Assembly (NCBI RefSeq): GCF_964199755.1
Contig: NC_133897.1
Span: 133,428,125-133,492,124, forward strand
Source: Larus michahellis
Taxonomy: Eukaryota; Chordata; Aves; Charadriiformes; Laridae
Direction of reading: 5' to 3'
DNA: 64,000 nt
Numbering within the stretch: the stretch's first letter is position 1; each line of letters starts with the position of its first letter. Of the stretch, positions 24,430-35,500 are shown piece after piece. The translations under genes were made by a program, and so were the position numbers. The notes below the pieces were generated by a model. The model made no database searches. It worked only from the letters and a program-made list of their open reading frames with translations, and had not been told where the DNA came from.

Positions 24430-25020
24430 AACAAGATCATGAGGCTGAAAGAGGTCAAGAGGCCATCTGTGTCCACCCCCTTCCTTTAAGGCAGGATGGT
24501 CAACACCTATCTCACTCCTAATGCATTGGTCTAACCTGTTATTAATGACCTGTGATGAAGACATCTCAGCCTCCCAGGCTACTGCATTGCTCTACTCCTC
24601 TCACCATTAGTTTTTCTAATGCTTAAAGATGGTTTCTTTTGCTGCATTTTAGGCCTTTATCTTCTCTTCAAATCTACCTCAGATACGGAGATTTTTTTTC
24701 CCTCTCTTTTTGCCAGTTCTCACCCTTATGCAAAGCTGCTGCAGTGTTTCTCCTTAGTCTTTTTCTAGTCTGAGCAATCCCAGTTCCTTCCAGCTCTCCT
24801 TTTAGGGCATGTTACGCTGGTCCCTGCTCATTCAAGCTGCTATGGATGTTCTCCAGTCCGTGCAAAGAAAAGGATGCATTCTGGATAAGGAGCATACTGC
24901 TTAGTTTGAGGCCTTACCGATGCTGGAAGTGTTACTTCATTTACCACGCAGGATGTTATATGTCCCTTTCCACACCCCAATAGGCATTTCTTTCCTCCTC
25001 TACCCCTCCAACAACATGGC
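24430..25020 (-). mobile_element. CR1 copy, heavily diverged
   Basis: Minus-oriented CR1-like sequence. It includes the segment resembling the complement of '...tactccagatgaggcctcaccagtgctg' as a decayed version around 24890-24920, and earlier 3'-region matches around 24430-24600. It has many substitutions and indels, no open frame and no intact tail. The boundaries are rough. Confidence 0.6.
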
Positions 25021-26697
25021 ATCACTCATTTTTGTTCAGAGACCAGATCTACCATCCTAACTTTAGGACCCCCGGGTTTAAAAATACAATTTAATACATG
25101 ATTACAGACATTATATCGTTGTAAAGACATACACCATTTCAACTGAAGACCTCACCCAGTCAGTATTTTAAAAAAAATAGTAAAGAAAGAAATCTAACAA
25201 ACAGAGGTGTTCAGAGCACTAATGTGTGTACATTTTGGCAAGATCAAAACTCTAAATCAAAGCATAATAAACAAAGAATATGGCTACTACTTGTATGTAG
25301 ATCTGCTTGAATTTTTCAAACACAATGGCACATATATTATTTTCTGTACTGGTCATATTTCTACAAATCAGGATCAGGAATATCAGAGAACCGCTCTTTT
25401 AACTACACAAAAGATTTAATAACATCTCATTATAGTCTTAAGCCAAACAGTCTGATGTGTAGAAAAAAAAAACCTCCAAGGGCGGAGAAAGATACTATTT
25501 ATGTCGACAAAAGTGAGACGGTCACATTTGCTCAGGGATTCTGTTCATACCCATATATTTTTTGAAACAGGTCACATAACTATAGGTTCAAACAGGGAGC
25601 TACACTTCGGCCGTTGCAGTGATTAGTTGTTGAACGGGAACCCATTTTGCTAAGGACTGTACAAGTTTATTGCAAAATGAATTTTCCCCGGCCAAACATT
25701 ACAAGCCAAATACCAGATAAGGAATGGGTGGGTTGAAAAATAAAAAAAAAATCAATAAAACCCCAACCTACAATCCCCCATCCCCACCCCGCACCTAGAG
25801 AATGGAGGTAAAGGGAACAATGAAAAATTGGCCAAGTACAGGGCTTGGTATGATAGAGAGGTGTCCTGCTCCAGCAGCTGCTGAACTGTCGTTGAGTCAC
25901 TCTGGGTAGAAACTAGAGCAGGGTAAACAATGCAACAATTCAAAAAATTCAGGAGACACCCTTAGGTAAGTGCTTTGGCAAATATATTTAGCTTTGCCGG
26001 GGATACTCGCTGAGACTACTTACATGCCTAAGTACCTTGCTAATCAGGAGGCTATTTAAGCTATTTGGAGGCAGAAATTGAAATGGGTTTGTTTGCGTGA
26101 AGCTGGTGGGCCTGGTTTTAGCTAGCTCTTGCGAGACAGAATTGTGCATAATACAATATGCCTTCCAAACATGCCGCCGGTGGAACTTATTTGCTACCTA
26201 TATAGTTTTAAAGATAATTTTTAATACTCATTATTGTACATCCATGTACTCTTTTTTTTTCCCCTGTTAAAAATGAAAACTATCAATGAAAGAAATTAAT
26301 TAGTCCAACACTTCACTATTCATAAAATTCTTACATTTTTGAGGCAAAGGGTGTTTTCAAACAGAAAAAAGCTTTTTTAGAAATTACTTAAATCTTATCC
26401 CCTACTGTTTTGATAAAATCTTTCATTTTCTTTTAATAACAATGATAAAGAAGGAACCCTGGATTGTGACATGCAGAACGAGTACTATTCAGGGAAAGTA
26501 ATATATAATTGAGTATAACTTGTGTATAATTTTGAATGTATCCATAAATATAATACATTGTGTTTTGTTGTATACTTATTGGCAAATAGAGAGCGCAGGG
26601 TTTGGTTTTCCATATCAAGCCTCTTACATGCAATTTTATGGCAAAATGCATTTTACTTTGTAATCTACCCATAAGAACAGGGTAAAATATTACATAC

Positions 26698-26901
26698 CCC
26701 TATTAAATGGATTATACCCCTTTTCTCTGGAGGAGCCGCTCATGATATTATTCAAGAACTCTATTTGATACGTTACTTTAAAGTGTGTTAAATTCCTCAG
26801 CACCTGTTTCTTAGCATCCTCTTCACTGACACATCGTGAATACTTGCACATTTTGGTGGAGTGAAAAACCACGTCGGTTAGAGAAATCACGTATTGTATT
26901 T
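26698..26901 (-). other. Candidate coding exon (ectodomain segment)
   Basis: 204 nt with 67 complete open codons, donor AATAGGG|GTATGT and acceptor GGTTAAATAG (weak pyrimidine tract). The translation has ordinary protein composition, with CVSEEDAKKQVLRNLTHF followed by KVTYQIEFLNNIMSG and an NLT glycosylation site. Phase 1 in and phase 1 out agree with the candidate exons on either side (27135-27166 and 23880-23942). Unrecognised. Confidence 0.35.
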
Positions 26902-29424
26902 CTATTTAACCGTCAGATGGCCTACACAACCACGTAGTGCTACGTTGCAATTTGATTTTTATACGAGGACAGACAAAAATAAGCAGTCTTTGGTACAGCC
27001 CATGATTGTTCTTGCTATATTCCACTCTCGAGCTGATTTCCCAAGAACTTTCTCACTAGTCTGTCAAAAACTAGAAAAAGTAAATGATAACAACGGGTAC
27101 CGAGGAGAGCACGAGTAAGGAGTAGTAGGCTCACCTGCATTGAGTGAGCCTTCCCGATTCACATGACTCAAACAAGAAAATCAAGTAAGCTGGCAAACCC
27201 CAAACAATGGAATGAAGAAGTAATGCAAGAGTAATACCTCATTAATGCTGTTTATTTTGTAGAAGCAGAGTATTTAAACATTTGGAATTTCATCTGAACA
27301 CCACCATTCACAATATGTTGCTTTTAAAACCTTTATTTATCATTTGCAATATGACGTATTATATCTCGAAATGTGCCTATACACATTATAGGCATAAAAC
27401 ACCATCTATAAAATCACCAGCTGTAATTATTCATACTCATTGTAATTAAACATGCTGAAGTCAAAGCAGAGACAATGTAAGAGAAGCTAAAAGAGGAAAA
27501 GATAAAACTATGCATATTTCTGGGCAGATAAAATTCTAATAAACAGGAACACTTTCAAGAGATAATTTCTCTTCTTTGCATGCAAAATGCCAGTTTGGTG
27601 ACTAGAGTAAGAAACTCTGGAAATGAAATGCAAATGAAGGTGAAACTGAAAACCAAGTTGTTTCTTACACAAGGAAATGTACATATATATTAGATATCCC
27701 ATAATCCATAACCAAATCATGATTGAATTGCTACTTCAGAGCAACTGAAAAGGTTTGTTGGGAAAAAAAAAAAAAAAAAGAAAAGGTTCCTGAATAGTCA
27801 AGGTATGGAAATATCTCTTTATTTATACCTGTAGCAACAGGATCTCAAACTTCTCATGTTCTTCTGAGACCTACCTACCTATAATCCGTATAGGAAAAAC
27901 ATGAGAAAACACTGTACACATTGCAAGAAGGAGAGAATCTACATTGAAATATAGCTTTACTGAAAAAAGCTGCCAAGAGAGACAATGTGAAGATTCAACC
28001 CTATACTGTGTTTTGTAAATGCCAGTATTATTCTAAATACAAGCAGAAAGGAACCTCGCCCTGCCTCAAATCATAGTGTCTGCAACTACCACTTACTAGG
28101 AAAAAAAAAAAAAAGGGCAGAGCGCTTTGTAGTTCTTGTGTAACTGGTTCACACACAGGTAGGTAGAAATCTGCATCAAAACCCTGCGTCAGCTCTTTTC
28201 TGTATGAACGCCTTGTCTTACCCTTACCTTGCCCCATGCACTGGGATGGAACTGCAGCACTGACACCACTTCCATAAAGCAAAATAAGTTGTACAGCATT
28301 AAAACGAGACAACAGATGACCTTTATCTGCCATTATTCTGTACTTTTTCTATTCTATACTGCCAGTAGCAGTCCTCTGTCTGCATTGCAAGCTCTTCCTA
28401 TTGATACTGCTACATATTGCCTGGTTTTAAGTATAAATAATACTCTGCGGAAAATGTCCCTACGAGCAGGGCAATGGAAGCCAAACAGCTTGCCGTGTAT
28501 CAGCTCCAAACCAAAGGCTTAAAATTCCCTCGACATACTATGTTTTTAGCTCTGTTAAAAAGCACGTTACATCTGTACTGTTTCACAGTCGATTGCATTG
28601 TGTGTTTTGTACACCAGAAAGGAAGCCCTGCCCTCACATCCAAACCTCGGTGCTTTTGGGGTTCCAGAGGCAGGGTGGGCTCAGGCATTGCAAGTCAGGC
28701 GAATCTTTAGGCACGGAAGAATATAATCGTAAAACTTCTGAAGAAAATCACTGTGTAAGCCAAACTTTCACCGGTGACATAAACTAGCAATCCCAGCATG
28801 GTTTTAATGGGGAAAAAAAGCACTGCAAGCATTTGACTTTTAGAAAACAAAGGAACTACTTTGGACTTCTCGCCAGAATAATGATACTGTTTACCACTGG
28901 GTGAAAGGACCCATTTTGGTACAAGCCAGGACCGAGGCACAATTTTACAGCTTTTGGATTTGCACCTGTACAGTTTCTAGCACTGTGCTCCTTTTGCCCC
29001 AGCCACACTCCTTTAAAACAACCCTTGCCTCCACCATATCTTCTCTTGGTCTTCACTTCCTCTTTCACCGAGAGCTTTAAAAAATCCCCAGGCTCCCCTT
29101 TCCACAGAGAAGTTGCTTTATCTCCCATCTTGAGCAAGCGGCCAGAAGGGAGATGTTGCGGGGGGAGGACGTGCTGCCAGAGGTGGCTGGGGCCAGGGGC
29201 TCCTGCCCTGCTGAGTGTTGGCAAGTGCAACGTGGTCCCACACAGCCCTCCAAAGCCAGCGCTCAACCTCAATGGTCCCTCACAGGCACCGGAGGAAAAT
29301 AATAATAAATCATTGTACTACTGGCAATTCAAAGAAATAGCTGGGTGAAGAAACAATACAAAAATAATAAAAGTTCTGAGTTTTGTTTTTCTTGCTTAAA
29401 AAAAAAAACAAAAAAAACAAAAAA

Positions 29425-29628
29425 GGGAGGGGAGGGGAGGGGAGGGGAGGGAGGGGAAGGGAAGGGAAGGGAAGGGAAGGGAAGGGAAGGGAAGGGAAGG
29501 GAAGGGAAGGGAAGGGAAGGGAAGGGAAGGGAAGGGAAGGGAAGGGAAGGGAAGGGAAGGGAAGGGAAGGGAAGGGAAGGGAAGGGAAGGGAAGGGAAGG
29601 GAAGGGAAGGGAAGGGAAGGGAAGGGAA
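29425..29628. repeat. Homopurine (GGGAA)n minisatellite-like tract
   Basis: About 200 bp of pure purine on the plus strand: a few GGGGA units and then about 35 near-perfect GGGAA units, with no pyrimidine. It follows an A-rich segment. The uninterrupted array implies recent expansion. Open frames across it in all frames are artefacts. Confidence 0.97.
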
Positions 29629-31849
29629 ATCTTGACACGATGGTAATAAAAGGACAACATCCCCTGGCTTCGCACAGGCAGTGCATCTCATCAGAAGCTG
29701 CATGGCTTCGGGTACCAGGCAGCACGCCTGGGAAGAGCAGCCTCAGGAGTCAGTGCCAACCGCTTTGACGTCTCATAAAGCAAGAGAACAGGCCCAACAC
29801 GAGCATAAGGAAAATGGGTTTGCTGTTGACGGGCCTGAGGCACAGGGATGGGGCTCGCAGCAGCAAAGCCCATTTTGTAATTTCCTTGTATCTCCACAGA
29901 ATAGCTTCCGTAAGCAATTAATTCACTCACAAACTAATTAGGAGAGGTTCAGCACCTTTAAAAATTAGGCCCTCGTTGTTCTAAAAAATTAGCAAAATAC
30001 TAATTCTGTTTGTAGAAGCGAATTTTCCACAAAGTAATAACTGCTTTCTCTGGACTTCAATTCCTTAGTTAATTTGATTGCATGAATTAAGGCATAGAAG
30101 CTTCACCAAGATTATAGTTAGTTGAAGTCTCCATTTTTTTTAAGGGATACAAAAATTTGTGTTTATGTAGCTTTGCTCAGGAACCTAACATTTACTAAGA
30201 TAAATGGTAAGGTAATTATATTCAATGTTACTGAAGGAAAATGACAGAGAACCTTATGTAATCATTCTATTTCTGCAAATCCACGTTTTTTAGCTGCTAG
30301 TCTGCAATCTGTATTTTACCCAGTCATATCCCAATTTCCTCCCTAAGACAAGCTGCAAATTGAGTTTATAGTTTATTTTAATATTTCCTGCCATCAAATT
30401 ATATGGATAAGAAATCCTGTATACTCGTGCCATAATCCCATTTCTGATGAAGAAAAGAATATACAGGCCTGTAGTATAATATTGTCATGCAAACGGATTT
30501 GTGTCTCCCTATCTTAGCTTGCCCAGACTTCGAAATCTTTTAAAGTAAACAATGTATTTTTCTTAGGTTAGCTGGAGAAGGAACATAGAAACTTCACATG
30601 GAAAACTGAGATATCATCTTTCAAAATGAACAAAATATTGGACAGTAAAAAAACCTCATGGAACACGGGTTTGCTTACTGTTCCATTAAGAAACGAAGAA
30701 CAGTTCTCCAAGCCCTTCACTGGAATACTACAATATAACTTGAGACACAAACCAGACCTTTGTTTTTTACTGAGCGCAAGTTTTTGTGACACGCATGTTT
30801 AATTTCATTAGAAATTAAACAAGAAGCCACATCTCTGAGGATGAAAGTCAAAGAAAGAATTATACCTTCATTAAATAAATTGCAAAAGGAAAAAAACCCA
30901 ACCAACCAAACAAAACCCCCAAACAAATAGTCACTGTGCAGAAAGCAGAGTATATAGGAGAGCGAGGTATCTTTAGGAGATCAGTGAAAGTACTTTGATT
31001 TCCTGAGGAAAAAAAAGTTTATATAAACACATGAATGGAAGGGGAAACATCCAGGGACCATCACAACTCTCGTTTCTCCACGGGAATACCAACAAAATTA
31101 TGAAAACAAAGTGAAAAACACTTGATTAAATGATAAATAGGCAAGAAAAAATATTTGAGGGAGGGATTTAAAATTGGCATTTACATCTTTTTAACAGAGT
31201 TGAACTTGTTATTATACATCCAGTAAAGCACAGGAATTATACATCAATTGAAAATTAAATTAGATGCTTTCTACAGCAAATATACAGCGAGACAAAATGC
31301 TCGTTATTTTTATGCTAGATGATATGCAAAGTACAGAGTACAATGTGGGGAAGTGAGTGCAGTAATGGCCAAGATTTAACAGTTGGTAATTTCAGGGTAC
31401 TTGAAACTTAAATGCGGTCTGTTCTCCTGTCCTCAATGCTTTCTGAAAATCAGGTCCCCTCTGATGTTTCCACAAAAACTGGGGCACACAGAATAACTAG
31501 CAATTTCTTAAAACTGTGGCCTGAAAGTACCTTCAGGAAATAGATAACCTCACAAAATTTGATGAATATTCTGACTGACTCCAGAGAAAATTTTGGGCAA
31601 ACAGAATACAGCGGAATGTCCAAAAATAAGTATTAACACATAAGTCACGCCTTCTTAAAAGAAAACCTCAGATGCAGCATCCTATCTGATGAAGTTAGGG
31701 AGAAAAAAATAATCCGACTTATTTACGAGAAGGACAAACAACCTCCCCAGCACATCAGCTGGCAGAATAATCACTAACATGCAAACCAGTATCAGATGCA
31801 TTAAATGTTTTGGGAAAGTCCCAAAGTGAAAGCCAGGAATGGCCAGTAC

Positions 31850-31939
31850 CTCTCAGTCTGGCAACGTAACCGCACCGCTGGGTGATGCTCAGGAAGTTCT
31901 CTCTTACCACATGGCCATGATAAGGTGGTGCAATTAATA
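31850..31939 (-). other. Candidate coding exon
   Basis: 90 nt with acceptor CATCCTGTGCTATTAG and donor GAGAG|GTACTG. It encodes LIAPPYHGHVVRENFLSITQ and RCGYVARLR, with several CpGs. Its entry phase fits the exon at 32427-32530. Unrecognised. Confidence 0.28.
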
Positions 31940-32426
31940 CTAATAGCACAGGATGCAGCGGTGCTTTAATTTCTGTAGCATGCTAGAAAACTATAAAGTG
32001 CTACATGCTATATTTTTATTATTACTGTTAGAACGCTCTCTATTTTTCAGCCAGAAAATTGTAGGTAAGTCTTTGAGAAGGTTTTAACGTACCTGAATGT
32101 ACAGAATATCCACGATAAGAAAATAGGTCAAGCATGATGATACGACAAAAAACACTAATGCATTTCAAGCCTGTTGTCCAGGAAAAGTAAGATACAATTG
32201 TTCAAAGATATTTGAATATGTACTGGAGAAAGTTAAGATCAGACAAAAAAAATACATAAGGCCATATTTTTGAGTCTACTTAAAATCTTCCTTTTCCCTC
32301 ATCCTTGCATCATGTGGATTTTACAGCCCACAGTCTGGACCTGTAGTCACATGGGTGCCTATTTTCTAAATTAAAAGTCAGGAATTGCTGAAAAGTGTTC
32401 TGGAGAACATTTACCCCTCCGCGTAC

Positions 32427-32530
32427 CTTTTCGATACTCGTCACAAATAACCTCACAAAGAAAATGCTCGAGTGCTTTGATTTCAGAAGAGAAAATGCTT
32501 GCTCCAAACAAAATGCGGCGAGGAGTACCC
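32427..32530 (-). other. Candidate coding exon
   Basis: 104 nt with a very good acceptor (AGATATTTCTTTCAG) and donor AAAAG|GTACGC. It encodes GTPRRILFGASIFSSEIKAL and EHFLCEVICDEYRK. Further possible exons upstream with matching phases are 37770-37805 and 41252-41312. Confidence 0.28.
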
Positions 32531-35500
32531 CTGAAAGAAATATCTACTGCTTAAACAAAATTGATGATACAGCCTTATTTAAAATGCTTTAAAAATGGAA
32601 TAGCACCTGTAGTCTCCCCAACCAGGTTGTCCTCATGAAATAGCAGGGCCTGTTTCCCAGGTTTGCGTGAGGGTCAGTGATGCGTCTTCTTAATCTTCCA
32701 TAAAGAGTGAGTTCAAGCTGGTTTATATGGCTTGAAAGCCATTTAAAGCCATCTTAAAAAAAAAAAAAACAAACCCCAGAAAGGTAAGCAGTGACTATCT
32801 GAGTTTATTTAGCACTCTATGAGCTTAAGGAGTTTTATAAATTGGTTTCATCTCATTTAGCATCTTCATTAATAAAATGGCAGAGCGTGCTGTAAACAAC
32901 ATGCTAATCCCATCACGTAATGCTAAAATAAGAGGGTCTGACGGCATTCAGTGAGAACGGAGATAATACAAAGGCCAGAGAGGATGAAACACACTGCAAG
33001 AAAATACAGTAACAAGCTTTGAAGATTGTTACAAGGAGAGCACAGGCAAAGTCCGTGGAGGGAAGGCTGAGAGCTGGTGAGTGCAGGCATGCCAGAGCAG
33101 CCCTGCAGGTGACACTAGACAGCAATTTGGAGGAGGTTTGACAACCTGAAGTAGTAGCACAAAAAGTATGTAAAATTCAGGCTGCTACTGCGGGGCCTCT
33201 CTTCTAATAGAGCAGAGAAAGGCGCTTTCACCAGCTAAATCTGGTTCAGCTTTCATTCCCAGAAGGCAGCAGCACGCTGGCATAGATTGGGATGAACTGA
33301 AACGCAGGGTAGAAAGAGAGAAAAGGTCTTACAGGTTACAAGGAAAACATTAAACTGTTAAGAGGTTTTGAATTTTCCCTTTCACAAACCTTACGAGAGC
33401 GAAAGTTTGGAAACATTAATCAAAATATGATGGCGAAAAATGAAGGAGGGGCTGGCAAGGGGTACATTTTTTGATCGAGTCAATTCATTCCGGCCAGAAA
33501 CCATTCAAAGGCTCCTGCCAGAGAATGGTGGCAAATTAGAAATGGGTTGTGGTTCTCTCCGCTAGTCCCAAGGAGAAGGGCTTCCTTCTGCAAAGGCCTC
33601 CTGCCAAATGGTGTCTCCATCAGTCACAACAAAAGAGCCAAGGTCTGAAAGAAGAAGACAGGCAGCTTCCTTTCAGAAGTACGTGCTCTCCATAATTCTC
33701 TAAATTATTTCATGAACGGTATTTATCACGTGGACCGAGGGCTCATTATCTGCATTTGTCACAAGAATTCTGACCAACCTTTTAAAAATGTGTCACTCTG
33801 AAAGCCGACGCTCAAATCATGTTAAATCCTCTGAAGTGGAAAGCCACAAACATCACTGTTTAGCAGAGAGCACCACTACCATTAGACTTTGGTACTTCCT
33901 CATCCCACCAAAAGCTTCCTTTAAATCGCATTGTCCCTGACTCTGTTTCAAGGCTTTTCAGCTCTTCTCTCTCAACCAGAGCTTAAGGTAATGGCTTCTA
34001 CTGACAATTCCCTTGATCACAGACAATTTCTAGTCTGGTTTCTGATAAATACAACAACTACTGCTATAGCCCCAGTAGGGTCTGTGCGCACTTTTTCCTC
34101 ACTGCTGCTGTTATTGTCTGAAACTTTGGAGTAGTCATGTTGTAATATGAACTGATCTGTTTTATGCAGAGGGAGAAATATAAAACTTCATCAGTAACTG
34201 GTTTTGGGTTTGTTTTTTTTTTCCTCCTTTCTGAAGTGCTACAACCAAAACAACATGCTTCTCATCCTTAATTTTATGCACTCAGATTTGAAAAGGTGAA
34301 TCACAAGAATTAAGAGGCAATGCAACTCTGTCTTTTGAGCCAAGGCAGAAAGCCTTGTATGCTCCATAAATCTTGGGATCCAACTAAAAAACAAAGTAAA
34401 AGTGGAGCCGGGCGTGCTCAACCCAGCCAGCACACAAAAACTGTATCAGAGAAGGTTCACCATCACACATCCAGGATCCTTGAAGCCTCTTCCTCTAGCA
34501 GTGAGACACAATATTTGAAATAAGCCCATGTACTTGGCTCATCCCTGCATTGCAACCAGGCCACCTCCTGCGTGGCACCTCCAGCTTCTGCTCAGCTCTG
34601 AGCAGCACCTCCCGGACTGCACCCTGCCAGGTTGTAGCCATCAGGATTTCTTCTGTGCTCTGGTTTTGGACGGTCTGTAATGGGTACAGCCCAAATACAG
34701 CGGTAGGATAACCACAGCTCCGGCCCCGTGGGCAACAGTGTGGTCCTCTGAGTCCAAAAGAGTGAGAAGGCGGTGAGCCATCCCACCTTCGGTTGACTTT
34801 CTGATGTCTGAGCACAGCCCCATGCGTTCACATACCCACATGCACGCAGGGTACAAGAGCCATTCAAAGCCACCAAAAAAGGTGACGGGTAGGTTCTGTT
34901 GGTTCTATCGCTTTCCCCTCAAAAAAAGGACCATTTGTACACTATGTACTACATCGATAGACTCAATGGTAAGCTTCATCCTGTTTATAAATCAAAACAA
35001 GATTGTTTTCCTAATTACATTTACATCACTTTGCTTTTTAAATTTGCCATCACAAACAGGGCACATTTTCTGGAGTGACACCAAGAACTCTCTGATGACA
35101 TAGAAAATAGGCAGATATCTTTGCAGCAATATTGACTCTTGTTGCTGGTGTGCAATAAAAAAAAAAAGAAAAAAAAAGCTTTTTTCATCAGGACTCTGAA
35201 CATAGAAGATTCCAAAACAACACAGGGAGCAACAAGAAATTGTTTATGAACTAGAGTTGTATATTCATAATCAGGAAAAAAAAAGCAGAAAAGTAAATAA
35301 AATCCATTTTTAATTAATGATTATTTTTACTTTTCTTCTAAGCTTTTCTGCCACTGGCTCAGCCTCCCCCACTCTGCCTCTCCTCGCGCTGAATGCTGCC
35401 TGATCACATGGCCACAAGTCAAAATGAGACCAAATGACGCAGAAAACTAAAATTGAACTTTAACCCCACCTCCTCCCCCCAGTTATCCCCCCCCTGCACT

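Larger units (their letters stand above)
6278..32530 (-). other. Hypothetical multi-exon minus-strand membrane-protein gene (exon chain)
   Basis: Twelve to thirteen minus-strand segments have an AG acceptor, a GT donor, one open frame, and phases that match in order: 32427-32530, 31850-31939, 31554-31578, 30679-30769, about 28230-28270, 27135-27166, 26698-26901, 23880-23942, 21767-21978, 17375-17425, 8212-8326, 7473-7646 and 6278-6425. Joined, they would give a Cys- and Asn-glycosylation-site-containing ectodomain, one strong membrane helix and a second hydrophobic stretch. I recognise no family. The chain would run over the NCOA2 promoter on the same strand, which is unusual and counts against it. 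Short open segments with splice-like ends are frequent by chance, so treat each exon as a hypothesis. The stronger ones are listed separately. Confidence 0.25.

Noticed and set aside
29310..29725. Open frames of about 90-125 codons over the GGGAA array
   Set aside because: They are translations of a simple repeat (GREGK or FPSLP units), not genes.
32041..32070. Plus-strand 14-nt micro-exon between TATTTTTCAG and GTAAGT
   Set aside because: The borders are good, but it is a single isolated tiny segment with no partner exons on the plus strand; probably chance.
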